Assembly: GCA_019308905.1 (NCBI GenBank)
Contig: JAFDHF010000006.1
Span: 1-64,000, forward strand
Reading direction: 5' to 3'
Origin: Deltaproteobacteria bacterium
GTDB taxonomy: Bacteria > Desulfobacterota > BSN033 > WVXP01
DNA length: 64,000 bases
The notes beneath the pieces are model-generated. The model was not told where the DNA came from. It saw nothing but the letters and a program-made list of their open reading frames with translations, and searched no databases. Numbering within the stretch: the first letter of the stretch is position 1; each line of letters starts with the position of its first letter. Position numbers and translations under genes: made by a program. Positions 54,518 to 63,563 of this stretch are shown piece by piece.

Positions 54518-56070
54518 AAGGTGTGAACAGGCGGGAGTTTATGAAGTTGTCTGCCGGCGGCTTGGGCTTTCTGGCCCTGGACGGGCTGGGCTTTGGGAAG
54601 GCCTCGGCTGCGACAGACCAGGTCCTCAATGCCCATATCCCATCGGCCCTGAACAGCATCGATCCGGCTCACGAGATCTCAACAGGCGACGAGGGACGGG
54701 TGAGCATCCTGCTGAACAATGCTCTGATGCGTTACGCTGCCGGCGAGAGGTTCAAACTCATCCCCGATCTCGCCACCGGGTACGAGGTCTCGGAGGGCGG
54801 CAGGGTCTACACCTTCCATCTACGGGAAAACGTCAAGTGGCACAAGGGATACGGGACCTTCTCTGCCAGGGATGTCAAATACTCGGTCGAGCGGATCCTG
54901 GATCCAGCCACAAAATCGAGGAACGCGAGGATCTTCGGGCTCGTCGGGAGGGTTGAAGCAGTCGACCCCATGACCGTCCGGTTCCACCTGAAAACCCCTT
55001 CGGCCATCTTCCCACACAAGGTGGCCACCTTTCGCGCTGGATTTCTGCTCAGCGAGGCGGCTGGAAAGGAGTTGGGGACCGATGTGGGCAAGAAGATTGT
55101 CGGCACCGGGCCCTTCTGGCTCGAAAAGGCGGTTCTGGATCAGGAACTGATTCTCCGCCGCAACGAAGAGTTCTTCGGCGAGCGGCCGAGGCTCGAGAAG
55201 ATCGTCTTCAAGATCATCCGCGAACCCAGCACAGCCAATCTTGCCTTTGAACGCCGCCGGCTCGACCTGATCGATGTCAACGACCGGGAATCCATCGAAC
55301 GTTACCAGCATAACCCGGACTACCGCTTTCTGGTGGGAACGGCCAGCACAGGGCTCTTCCTTATTACCTTCAACTCGAAGAGGCCGCCCTTTGATAACAA
55401 GACCGTACGAAAGGCGTTCCAGTACGCCATCGACAAGAAACCCATCGTCCAGGCCGTTTACGGCCCAAGGGGCAGGGTGATCGATACGGTCGTACCCCCT
55501 GGTGTCGAGGGCTGGACCGACGATGTTCCCAAGTATCCCTATGACCCGGACAAGGCGGCCGAAATGCTGGCCAAGGCGGGGTTTCCAAAGGGACTCACCT
55601 GTACACTCACCGTACCTACCAGCTACCAGCGTGAGGCTGTTCTGCTCCAGAGCCAGCTGAAGAGGGCCGGTATCACCCTCAAGCTCGACATGATAGACCG
55701 ACCCACCTGGTTCAGATCACTCGGCGGGACGGGTCATGAGCTCTTGTGGAACGCTCACTTCAGGGCACCGGTGGCCGATGCTTTCCTCTTTGTGAGCTAC
55801 CACTCGGCCAACATGGCCCCAAGGGGAATCAACTGTGCCATGTATGATGGTGTGGACGACCTGATCGACAGGGCACGCGTCACCTTCGATGAGGAGGAAC
55901 GGGCAAAGATCTATGCCACGGCCATCAGGCGTATCGCCGACGACTCTCCTGCCATCCCTATCGTGCAGGAGCTCAATACCTTTGTTGCCCAGAAATATGT
56001 GAAGAACATAGACACCTTCCGGGTACCCGAGAATGCGCCGGTACTCGAGCGTGCCTACATAGAGAAATAG
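54514..56070 (+). CDS. Tat-exported family 5 solute-binding protein
   Basis: 518 residues. The N-terminus has a twin-arginine signal (NRREFMKLSAGGLGFLALDG), so the protein is probably exported folded, which suggests a cofactor or simply Tat use. The body matches opp/dpp-type binding proteins: EVSEGGRVYTFHLRENVKWH, FSARDVKYSVERILDP and the late IPIVQELNTFVAQ. It binds the substrate of the DppBCDF-type importer encoded downstream. AAAGGAG is seen upstream. The SBP is in a sugar operon, so the ligand could be an oligosaccharide or glycoside. Confidence 0.9.
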   Translation: MKGVNRREFMKLSAGGLGFLALDGLGFGKASAATDQVLNAHIPSALNSIDPAHEISTGDEGRVSILLNNALMRYAAGERFKLIPDLATGYEVSEGGRVYTFHLRENVKWHKGYGTFSARDVKYSVERILDPATKSRNARIFGLVGRVEAVDPMTVRFHLKTPSAIFPHKVATFRAGFLLSEAAGKELGTDVGKKIVGTGPFWLEKAVLDQELILRRNEEFFGERPRLEKIVFKIIREPSTANLAFERRRLDLIDVNDRESIERYQHNPDYRFLVGTASTGLFLITFNSKRPPFDNKTVRKAFQYAIDKKPIVQAVYGPRGRVIDTVVPPGVEGWTDDVPKYPYDPDKAAEMLAKAGFPKGLTCTLTVPTSYQREAVLLQSQLKRAGITLKLDMIDRPTWFRSLGGTGHELLWNAHFRAPVADAFLFVSYHSANMAPRGINCAMYDGVDDLIDRARVTFDEEERAKIYATAIRRIADDSPAIPIVQELNTFVAQKYVKNIDTFRVPENAPVLERAYIEK

Positions 56071-56092
56071 GCAGATCCGAGGAGGCATCCCG

Positions 56093-57106
56093 ATGGCTGA
56101 TTCCCCCACCCCCCAGGACCGGTTCTACTTTGACCGCGACGCCGATCTGACCCATCTGCGCGGCCGAACCGTGAGTATCATCGGATATGGAAACCAGGGG
56201 CGAAGCCAGGCCCTCAACCTGAGAGACAGCGGCATAGAGGTGGTGGTGGGAAGCCAACGGGACACCTCCTTCGACCGGGCCAGAGACGACGGATTCGAGC
56301 CTCTCTCGGTCCCCGAGGCGGTTCGGGCCGGCCAGATCGTCGTGCTTCTCGTACCCGACGAGGTGATGCCCTCCCTCTATGGCGAATCCGTGGCTCCCCA
56401 CCTGAGCCCCGGAGAGATGCTCGTCTTTGCCAGTGGGTACAACGTCTATTTCGGTTTCATCAGCCCCCCCGCTCATCTGGATGTCGTGCTTCTCGCCCCG
56501 AGGATGATCGGAAAAGGGGTGCGAGACCGGTTCCTGGACGGGAGGGGTTTCCCCAGCCTGGTGGGTGTCCACCAGGACGCCACCGGAAGGGCATGGTCCC
56601 TGCTTTTGGCCCTGGCCAAGGGAATCGGCTCCACGCGGGCAGGGGCCTTGAAGTCGAGCTTCGAGGAGGAGACGATCCTCGATCTCTTCAGCGAACACGC
56701 TCTCGCAGGGGTGCGCCTCTGGTCGATTCGGACGGCCTTCGACGTGCTGCGAGAGTACGGCATCGGCCCCTCGGCCATACTGCTGGAGCTCTATGCCTCC
56801 GGGGAGGCACAGGCAGTGACACAGGCGGCCGCGGATCTCGGCCTCTGGGACCAGCTCCTGCTCCACTCCCGTACAAGCCAGTACGGCCAACTGACCAGAG
56901 GCCAGGCCGCAGCCACGGAGGAGACGCGCCGGCACTTCCGATCGATTGTGGACCAGATCAGGGACGGGCGCTTTGCCCGCGAATGGACCCAGGAGCAGGA
57001 AGCGGGATTCCCCGTGATGCGGAGGCTCATGGAAATGGCCTTCAACCACGAGAGCGTGAAGGCGGAAAAACGCCTTTTCGAGATGATGCGCAAGAAGCAG
57101 GGGTAG
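56093..57106 (+). CDS. Ketol-acid reductoisomerase-like protein
   Basis: 337 residues. The N-terminal Rossmann domain resembles IlvC (GYGNQGRSQALNLRDSG with GxGxxG at 31-36; VHQDATGRAW, LAKGIGSTRAG, DLFSEHAL with Asp197 and Glu201). The family sequence APKGPG is here APRMIG (135-140), and the C-terminal two-glutamate block appears as LLELYASGE with altered spacing; SRTSQYG replaces the usual ISDTAEYG. It is therefore probably not a branched-chain amino acid enzyme. It may catalyse an NAD(P)-linked reduction or rearrangement of the imported compound. It lies between binding-protein and permease genes. Confidence 0.75.
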   Translation: MADSPTPQDRFYFDRDADLTHLRGRTVSIIGYGNQGRSQALNLRDSGIEVVVGSQRDTSFDRARDDGFEPLSVPEAVRAGQIVVLLVPDEVMPSLYGESVAPHLSPGEMLVFASGYNVYFGFISPPAHLDVVLLAPRMIGKGVRDRFLDGRGFPSLVGVHQDATGRAWSLLLALAKGIGSTRAGALKSSFEEETILDLFSEHALAGVRLWSIRTAFDVLREYGIGPSAILLELYASGEAQAVTQAAADLGLWDQLLLHSRTSQYGQLTRGQAAATEETRRHFRSIVDQIRDGRFAREWTQEQEAGFPVMRRLMEMAFNHESVKAEKRLFEMMRKKQG

Positions 57107-57113
57107 AACGGCC

Positions 57114-58055
57114 GTGGTCTCCTTCTTTGTCCGGCGGATCCTCCATGCCATACCCGCCCTCATAGGGGCGGTGACGCTTCTCTTTCTCCTCCTCAGGCTG
57201 ATCCCCGGGGATCCGGCCCAGGCCATGCTGGGCACTCAGGCCACGGCCGAGGATCTTGCCAGGTTGCGGCACCAGCTCGGCCTCGACCGGCCCCTGATCG
57301 TCCAGTACGGTATCTATCTCGCCGATTTCGCCAGGGGCGACTGGGGCGTATCCCTGGCCACTCAGACCCCCGTGCTCCACCGGGTCAGGGAGGCTCTTCC
57401 CCATACCCTCAGTCTATGTGGTGCGGCGGTTCTGGTCATGATCCTCATCAGCGTGCCTGCAGGTGTTCTCTGTGCGGTCAAGCGGGACAGTTGGGTCGAC
57501 TATTCGATCTCGGTGGCGGTCTTCCTCTTCATGTCCATGCCCCAATTCTGGTTGGGACTCCTGATGCTTCTCTTCTTCTCATACTACTTCGGCCTCTTCC
57601 CCATCTACGGCATTGGACAGGCCGGAAACATATTCGATCAACTCCATCACCTGGTACTGCCGGCCCTCTCTCTGGGAATCAGCTTCCTGGGGCTTTCCAC
57701 GCGCCTGACCCGTTCGAGCATGCTCGAGGTGCTGGGCCAGGACTATATCCGCACCGCCCGGGCCAAGGGACTGAAGGAAGGAAGGGTCATCTTCAAACAC
57801 GCCCTTCGCAATGCCATGCTCTCGGTGGTTACGGTGATCGGCCTGGCTACGGGCCAACTTCTCGGCGGAGCCGTCATCATCGAGGTCATCTTTGCCAGGC
57901 CGGGCCTGGGAACCCTCATCTGGGACGCCATCCTCCAGAGGGATTATCCCCAGGTTCAGGCATCTGTGGCCGTCTTCGCCTTCTTCTTTATCATGGTCAA
58001 CCTCTTTACAGATCTGGTCTATGCCCTGCTGAACCCCAAGATAAAGCTATCATGA
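57114..58055 (+). CDS. ABC permease, DppB type
   Basis: 313 residues, six membrane helices, GTG start eight bases after the previous stop. DppB blocks: RLIPGDPAQAMLGTQAT, LSLCGAAVLVMILISVPAG, the coupling loop DYIRTARAKGLKEGRVIFKHALRNA, and ending FTDLVYALLNPKIKLS. It makes the channel with the next gene. Confidence 0.9.
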   Translation: MVSFFVRRILHAIPALIGAVTLLFLLLRLIPGDPAQAMLGTQATAEDLARLRHQLGLDRPLIVQYGIYLADFARGDWGVSLATQTPVLHRVREALPHTLSLCGAAVLVMILISVPAGVLCAVKRDSWVDYSISVAVFLFMSMPQFWLGLLMLLFFSYYFGLFPIYGIGQAGNIFDQLHHLVLPALSLGISFLGLSTRLTRSSMLEVLGQDYIRTARAKGLKEGRVIFKHALRNAMLSVVTVIGLATGQLLGGAVIIEVIFARPGLGTLIWDAILQRDYPQVQASVAVFAFFFIMVNLFTDLVYALLNPKIKLS

Positions 58056-58894
58056 AGGATTTTGTACGAGACTTCCGGCGCAATCCAAAGGCCACGGGCG
58101 GCCTCATCATCGTAGGGTTGGTATTTCTCATGGCTCTCCTCGCACCAGCCATCTCCCCGTACGATCCTCTCGCAGTCGATCCTGTCAACAGCTACAATCC
58201 TCCTTCCTGGAATCATCCCTTTGGAACCGATTTCTACGGCCGTGATATACTCTCCCGCATCATCTGGGGAGCCCGACCTTCACTGATCATCGGCCTGGCA
58301 AGTGTCGGCTTGGGTTGCCTGGTGGGAACACTGGTGGGATTTGTAGCCGGATACTTCGGCCGCTGGGTGGATGGACTGCTCATGCGATTGATGGACATAC
58401 TCCTGAGTTTTCCCATCATCGTACTCGCCCTGGCTATCGTGGCCGCCCTGGGACGGAGCCTGCCGAATCTCATCGTAACCATCAGCATCCTCTTTATTCC
58501 CAGGTACTCGAGAATCCTTCGCGGAGAGGCTATGAACATCAAGGAACAGGACTTCGTGGAAGCCGCTCGAGCCTCAGGGGCCACGGACATGGCCATCCTG
58601 AGACGTCATATCCTGCCCAACGCCCTGGCCCAGATCATCGTCACATCCACCGTCTTTATGGCCTCGGCAATCCTGATCGAATCGGGCCTCTCCTTTCTCG
58701 GAGTGGGGGTTGTTCCTCCCAACCCGTCCTGGGGGAACATGCTGGCCGACGGCAGGACGAATATCCTTGGGGCACCCTGGTTGACTACCTTTCCCGGGCT
58801 GATGCTCATGGTGACCCTGACGGGTTTCAACCTTCTCGGTGACGCCCTCCGGGACATCTTGGACCCCCGAGTCCGCCAGACCTATTCCGGGTGA
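58052..58894 (+). CDS. ABC permease, DppC type
   Basis: 280 residues, six membrane helices. Its ATG overlaps the previous stop (ATGA at 58052-58055). N-terminus KDFVRDFRRNPKATGGLIIV, then HPFGTDFYGRDILSRIIWG and the ATPase-docking EQDFVEAARASGATDMAIL; C-terminus GDALRDILDPR. Frames that begin farther upstream are shadows of the DppB gene. Confidence 0.9.
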   Translation: MKDFVRDFRRNPKATGGLIIVGLVFLMALLAPAISPYDPLAVDPVNSYNPPSWNHPFGTDFYGRDILSRIIWGARPSLIIGLASVGLGCLVGTLVGFVAGYFGRWVDGLLMRLMDILLSFPIIVLALAIVAALGRSLPNLIVTISILFIPRYSRILRGEAMNIKEQDFVEAARASGATDMAILRRHILPNALAQIIVTSTVFMASAILIESGLSFLGVGVVPPNPSWGNMLADGRTNILGAPWLTTFPGLMLMVTLTGFNLLGDALRDILDPRVRQTYSG

Positions 58895-59895
58895 GGATTA
58901 TGGACCCCATTCTCGAAGTGCTGGACCTCACCACATATTTCTACACTCCCCTCGGCGTTGCCAGGGCCGTAGACGGCATCTCGTACAGCCTTCAAGGAGG
59001 GGAGAGCCTGGGTATTGTGGGAGAATCCGGATCGGGCAAGAGCGTGTCGGCCCTCTCCCTCCTGCGGCTGGTCGAGTCACCTCCCGGCAGAATCGTGCGC
59101 GGTCGGGTCCTTTTCCGGGGTGAGGACCTTCTCCAGTCACCCAGGGAGAGGATCCGGCAGATACGAGGCCGTCATGTCTCCATGATCTTCCAGGAGCCCA
59201 TGACATCCCTCAATCCGTGTTATACGGTGGGAGACCAGATAGGCGAGGTCCTGAGAATTCACACGCAGATCTCCCGCCACGAGGCCCGCCAGCGGACCGT
59301 GGAACTGCTCGACCAGGTCCATATCCCGGACCCTAACAGAGCCGTCAAGCAATACCCCCACGAGCTGAGCGGCGGCATGCGCCAGCGTGTAATGATCGCA
59401 ATGGCCCTGGCTTGCAAGCCCGATATCCTGATTGCAGATGAGCCTACCACGGCCCTCGATGTAACCATCCAGGCCCAGATACTCGCCCTTCTGGCCCGGC
59501 TCAAGGAAGACCTCGGCATGGCCACGATCTTCATCACCCACGATCTGGGCATAATAGCCCAGTACGTCTCCAGGGTCCTTGTCATGTATGCGGGTCGCAT
59601 CGTCGAATCGGCCGCCACGACGGATCTCTTCCTCAATCCCCGGCATCCCTATACCCTGGGGCTTCTCCATTCCCTGCCCAGGCTGGGGGCACGATCCAAA
59701 GGAGAGCGTAAGCGCCTGGCAGAAATACCCGGAGTGGTACCGAGCCTCTACAACCTCCCTCCGGGCTGTCGATTCGCCAACCGATGTGAGAGATCCGCCG
59801 ACCGATGCCGGAGAGAAGAGCCCGCCCTAGTCGCGGTAGCGGAGGGCCACGAGGTGGCCTGCTGGCTGGCGGAGGACCACCCATATGCAGACTGA
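58891..59895 (+). CDS. ABC ATPase, DppD type
   Basis: 334 residues. Walker [11 protein letters not shown]-loop FQEPMTSLNPC, signature LSGGMRQR, Walker [13 protein letters not shown], and the C-terminal cysteines in GCRFANRC. GTG at 58891 overlaps the previous stop; ATG 58900 is an alternative. It pairs with the next ATPase to power the importer. Confidence 0.9.
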   Translation: MRIMDPILEVLDLTTYFYTPLGVARAVDGISYSLQGGESLGIVGESGSGKSVSALSLLRLVESPPGRIVRGRVLFRGEDLLQSPRERIRQIRGRHVSMIFQEPMTSLNPCYTVGDQIGEVLRIHTQISRHEARQRTVELLDQVHIPDPNRAVKQYPHELSGGMRQRVMIAMALACKPDILIADEPTTALDVTIQAQILALLARLKEDLGMATIFITHDLGIIAQYVSRVLVMYAGRIVESAATTDLFLNPRHPYTLGLLHSLPRLGARSKGERKRLAEIPGVVPSLYNLPPGCRFANRCERSADRCRREEPALVAVAEGHEVACWLAEDHPYAD

Positions 59896-60856
59896 GACCA
59901 CCTCTCTCCTCGATGTCCGCGGCCTGTCCAAGGCCTTTCCTCTCCGCCGGAGTTCGCTCTTTGGACCTCGCCAGTATCTCAAGGCGCTCACAGGGGTCGA
60001 CCTCTGGGTCATGCCCCAGGAGACCCTCGGACTGGTCGGGGAGAGCGGCTGCGGAAAGTCCACGCTGGCCCGCTGCATTCTCCGCCTCATAGAACCGACG
60101 AGTGGAACCATCCGGTTCGAGGGCCAGGACATTACGCACCTGCAGGGCAGCAGGCTCCGGATGCTCCGGAGAAACATGCAGATCATCTTCCAGGATCCGT
60201 ACTCTTCCCTCGATCCACGTATGAAGGTCGCCCAGATCGTCGCCGAACCTCTGGATTATTTCCCCGAGCTCGCCCCGAAGAGTCGAAAAGACCGGGTCCT
60301 CTACCTGTTGGAGAAAGTCGGCCTCAACCCCGGCCACGGGGACCAATACCCACACCAGTTCTCCGGTGGACAGCGCCAGCGTATCGGCATCGCCCGGGCC
60401 CTGGCCCTGAATCCAAAGCTCATCATCGCCGATGAGCCGGTCAGCGCCCTGGACGTCTCGGTAAGAGCCCAGGTTCTCAATCTCATGGAAGATCTCAAAG
60501 GGGAGTTCGGGCTGACCTATATCCTCATAGCCCATGACCTGGCCGTGGTGGAGCATATGTGCGACCGGGTTGCGGTGATGTACCTAGGGCGTATCGTGGA
60601 GACCGCTCGGGTGGACGACCTGTACGGCCACCCCCTCCATCCCTACACCCGCACACTGCTGGCTGCGATCCCCAATCCGGATCCCCTGTCACCGAAGCCG
60701 CAATGTACGGTCACCGGCGAGGTACCCAGCCCCTTGAACCCGCCCGGGGGCTGTCCCTTTCATCCCAGATGCCGGGAGAGGATGGACCGGTGCCTTACCG
60801 AGGTGCCTCAACTCCGCCAGGTCGGCGACCATCATCTGGTTGCCTGCCATCTCTGA
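59885..60856 (+). CDS. ABC ATPase, DppF type
   Basis: 323 residues, overlapping the previous gene by 11 bases. Walker A GESGCGKST, signature FSGGQRQR, Walker B LIIADEPVSALD, and the C-terminal GCPFHPRCRERMDRC. It ends the operon; the next gene is convergent. Confidence 0.9.
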   Translation: MQTETTSLLDVRGLSKAFPLRRSSLFGPRQYLKALTGVDLWVMPQETLGLVGESGCGKSTLARCILRLIEPTSGTIRFEGQDITHLQGSRLRMLRRNMQIIFQDPYSSLDPRMKVAQIVAEPLDYFPELAPKSRKDRVLYLLEKVGLNPGHGDQYPHQFSGGQRQRIGIARALALNPKLIIADEPVSALDVSVRAQVLNLMEDLKGEFGLTYILIAHDLAVVEHMCDRVAVMYLGRIVETARVDDLYGHPLHPYTRTLLAAIPNPDPLSPKPQCTVTGEVPSPLNPPGGCPFHPRCRERMDRCLTEVPQLRQVGDHHLVACHL

Positions 60857-60901
60857 TCCCAGAGAATCACCCGGCCCATGGATTCGGCAGGGCGGCCCGC
60901 G

Positions 60902-61210
60902 TCACTCGGTCAAGCGAGCGGTCAGGTCCCGCGTCAGGGAGAAAACGTCCTCGTAAGGCCGACCCCGGATGGTCTCCCCCATCTCTTTGAGGATACGAAT
61001 GGCCCAGGGGTGCTCTGAGAGGCGGCCGGCTTCGGATCGAAGCCAGAGCCTGTCCCAACTCGCAATATCCTCCCCTCTATCCGAGAGCTCGGCAAGAACC
61101 AGACGGGTATCGTACTTCCGGGGGCCAGGAGTGAGGTCCTTGATGAAGATCACGTGTTTGCCTGGATGGAGATCTGAGAAGCGCCTCACAAAGGTCTGAT
61201 ATTCTGTCAC
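60902..61210 (-). CDS. Small protein downstream of UbiD, unknown family
   Basis: 102 residues, not recognised. It has no signal peptide or helix anchor; it carries KHVIFIKDLTPGPRKYDTRLVL near the N-terminus and a basic/acidic C-terminus. Its ATG overlaps the ubiD-like stop (61207-61210, ATGA), so the two are translated together. It could be a UbiD partner or a stabilising subunit. Confidence 0.6.
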   Translation of the reverse strand: MTEYQTFVRRFSDLHPGKHVIFIKDLTPGPRKYDTRLVLAELSDRGEDIASWDRLWLRSEAGRLSEHPWAIRILKEMGETIRGRPYEDVFSLTRDLTARLTE

Positions 61211-62700
61211 GGCTGGCTCCTTTCCAAATAGGGACCGGTCTTGGCGTCCGAGGCTTCCCGGCTCTCCTTCAAACCGTAATCATTCCAGTTCTTGATGACC
61301 CTATCCTTGATTTCCTGGGGGTACATGTCCTGAAAGGAGGCCCGCACCGGTATGATCTCCGGGTCCCAATCCGCGGGCCAGGTGCAGTCGAAGGCGACAG
61401 AGGCCCCCTTCAACACGGCTCTTTCCGCCGGACCATAGAAGGGTGAGAGGGAATTGGCCCGGCCTTCATAGTGCTCGACATGGATCCCCCTGCCCGGATG
61501 GCATTTGGAGGCAAAGGCGTGAAGGACCTGTCCCATATTGAAAGGATCCACATCCTCCTCCACGACTATGATCTTGCTCACCATGACCCGTCGGGCAGTG
61601 AAGTACTCGAGGATCCTTCTGGCCGTCTCGGCACCACGCTCTCTCACCCCCACCACGATCAGGTGGGTTACCCCATCAGGAGGGACATAGACATCGGTAA
61701 TCGGAATCTTTCGGCGCAACAACCCGCGCTTCATTGCAACCCCGGCGGTCAGCGAGGCGGCGATGCTCGAGTCGTCTATGGGCACGCCCAGGGCTATCAT
61801 CGTCAGGATGGGATCGTTCCTGTATGTGATCGCCTTTACCCTGAGGGCCAGACCCTCGGCCATGGTACCGCTCCGGTACCCGGGATACTCGCCAAAGGGC
61901 CCGTCAGGCGCAGTCTGGTCCAGAGGCACCTCCCCCTCGATCACGATCTCGGCATTGGCCGGTACGAGAAGATCAGAGGTTTCACATCTCACCAACTCGA
62001 TGGGAGCCCCGTTCAGCCCCCCTGCATAGAGGGCTTCGCTCTCCCCGGGTCTGAATGGAGCCGTGGCCGCCAGGTGACTGTTGGGATCGGCTCCGATTAC
62101 AACCGCAACGGGCATGGCCTGGTTTCGGGGCATATAGTACTGCCTGAGTTTCATGGCCAACTGGCTCGTCGTCTGCGGCCAGCCTGCAAGCCAGCGCCTG
62201 TTGTGAATCATGAACCGGTACATCCCCCAGTTCTGCCAGGTCCCATCAGGGGTGGAGGTCACTACAAGATCCCAGGTTCCGATGTAACGCCCCCCGTCAC
62301 CGTCATGGATCATCGGGGCGGGGAAGGTATAGAGATCGACCTCGTCCCCCATCTGGACGTTCTCCTTGCAGGGCGCAGCCTCTCTCCCCACAGTGACGGG
62401 CTCGATGGGAACCTTCAACCTCTCCTCGTAGTGGCGGTAGATATCCCTCACCGGGGTCTGAGGTTCCAAGCCCAGGCAGATCGCCACGCGGCGCCAGGTC
62501 CCCGTGGATCCGTTGAGGATGGTATAGCCTCCTGGATAATCCTTGATATTCGTGAAATGGAGACACGGGCCGCCCTTTTCGTAGTTGCGGCGGCCGATCG
62601 CTCCCACCTCGCAATCCCAGTCTACCTCCCGGTCTATCTCCACAAGATCGCCTGTCTTCTTCAAAGCTCTCATGAACTCGCGATGATCCTTGAAGGGCAT
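61207..62700 (-). CDS. UbiD family decarboxylase
   Basis: 497 residues of the UbiD superfamily, whose members use prenylated FMN to decarboxylate or carboxylate aromatic, heteroaromatic or unsaturated acids. Blocks: DCEVGAIGRRNYEKGGPCLHF, KIPITDVYVPPDGVTHLIVVG, and the C-terminal VVEEDVDPFNMGQVLHAF; glutamate and arginine residues of the active-site triad are expected in the region EIVIEGEVP. The ATG at 62700 has GGGAGGAAGG upstream. No ubiX gene for the cofactor is in the window. It stands behind a GntR regulator, typical for aromatic acid catabolism. Confidence 0.9.
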   Translation of the reverse strand: MPFKDHREFMRALKKTGDLVEIDREVDWDCEVGAIGRRNYEKGGPCLHFTNIKDYPGGYTILNGSTGTWRRVAICLGLEPQTPVRDIYRHYEERLKVPIEPVTVGREAAPCKENVQMGDEVDLYTFPAPMIHDGDGGRYIGTWDLVVTSTPDGTWQNWGMYRFMIHNRRWLAGWPQTTSQLAMKLRQYYMPRNQAMPVAVVIGADPNSHLAATAPFRPGESEALYAGGLNGAPIELVRCETSDLLVPANAEIVIEGEVPLDQTAPDGPFGEYPGYRSGTMAEGLALRVKAITYRNDPILTMIALGVPIDDSSIAASLTAGVAMKRGLLRRKIPITDVYVPPDGVTHLIVVGVRERGAETARRILEYFTARRVMVSKIIVVEEDVDPFNMGQVLHAFASKCHPGRGIHVEHYEGRANSLSPFYGPAERAVLKGASVAFDCTWPADWDPEIIPVRASFQDMYPQEIKDRVIKNWNDYGLKESREASDAKTGPYLERSQP

Positions 62701-62744
62701 CGTCCTTCCTCCCAAATCCACGGTTTCTCAGAAACGTCGATTCC

Positions 62745-63518
62745 TCATACAGGTTCGCTCTTCAGCCTTTTCCAGAGATCCTCCGGCGGACTCCCCCTCG
62801 GGCCCCGGCCGCCGAGATTCGCAAAGCGTATGCCGAGTTCCCGGATATCCTCACCCATCAAGCGCACGACCTCTTCCACCTTCCTCTGCACCAGGGCCTG
62901 AAGAATCCTGCGGTGCATGGCGAGGGCCTGGAGCGACGTTTCCGGGCTGACCAGGTCTTTGATCTGGTCCGACAGGACGACGAGGACGGTCTCGCCCACT
63001 ACACTCAGGACAGGATTGCGGCACAGGCGCAGGATCATCCGGTGAAAGCGGATGTTGTAGGGACGGATGTGTGTCCCCCTGCGACTCTCCGCTTCGGCCT
63101 CATCCATCAGGTCGACGAGAAGTTGAAGATCATCCTCGGTGCCCGACTCTGCAACTCGGGCAGCCGCCTGAGGTTCAATAATCTCCCGGCAATCGAAGAG
63201 GTTTTCCAGGGTGATACCCTTGCCCGCTATGAGGTTCGCAATTGAATCCATGATCGGCCTGTCGTAGTCCTGGGCTATGAAAGTCCCTCCCCTGGCTCCC
63301 TTCTTGACGGTGACAAACCCGGACAGCTCGAGAATCCGCATCGCCTCCCTGACCGCCACACGGCTCACACCGAACTGGAGGGCCAGATCCCGCTCAGGGG
63401 GCAGCCGCTGGCCCAGTCTCAATCCTCCGGAGAAAATCCGGTCTCGAATCTGGCCGGCCACTTCCTCATAGGCCTTTTTCTTCCGCCCCAGATCCTTGAA
63501 CATGGGTTGGGAATCCAT
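62745..63518 (-). CDS. GntR-family regulator, FadR/FCD type
   Basis: 257 residues. N-terminal winged helix-turn-helix (QIRDRIFSGGLRLGQRLPPERDLALQFGVSRVAVREAMRIL) and a C-terminal FCD ligand domain with conserved acidic and histidine residues (EIIEPQAAARVAE, RFHRMILRLCRNP, AMHRRIL). The ATG at 63518 has GGAGGGGGAG eight bases upstream. It probably represses the UbiD operon or the neighbouring operon on the other strand in response to an organic acid. Transcribed between the mutase and UbiD genes, same strand. Confidence 0.9.
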   Translation of the reverse strand: MDSQPMFKDLGRKKKAYEEVAGQIRDRIFSGGLRLGQRLPPERDLALQFGVSRVAVREAMRILELSGFVTVKKGARGGTFIAQDYDRPIMDSIANLIAGKGITLENLFDCREIIEPQAAARVAESGTEDDLQLLVDLMDEAEAESRRGTHIRPYNIRFHRMILRLCRNPVLSVVGETVLVVLSDQIKDLVSPETSLQALAMHRRILQALVQRKVEEVVRLMGEDIRELGIRFANLGGRGPRGSPPEDLWKRLKSEPV

Positions 63519-63563
63519 GAATCGCACTCCCCCTCCGTGTGTACCTCCGGCCCCCGGCCTTTA

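Noticed and set aside
56093-57106. Ordinary IlvC for branched-chain amino acids
   Set aside because: APKGPG is replaced, other active-site blocks are altered, and the gene is in a sugar-transport operon without ilvBHD.
61471-62901. 476-codon plus-strand open frame over the UbiD-like gene
   Set aside because: Shadow of the UbiD reading frame on the opposite strand.
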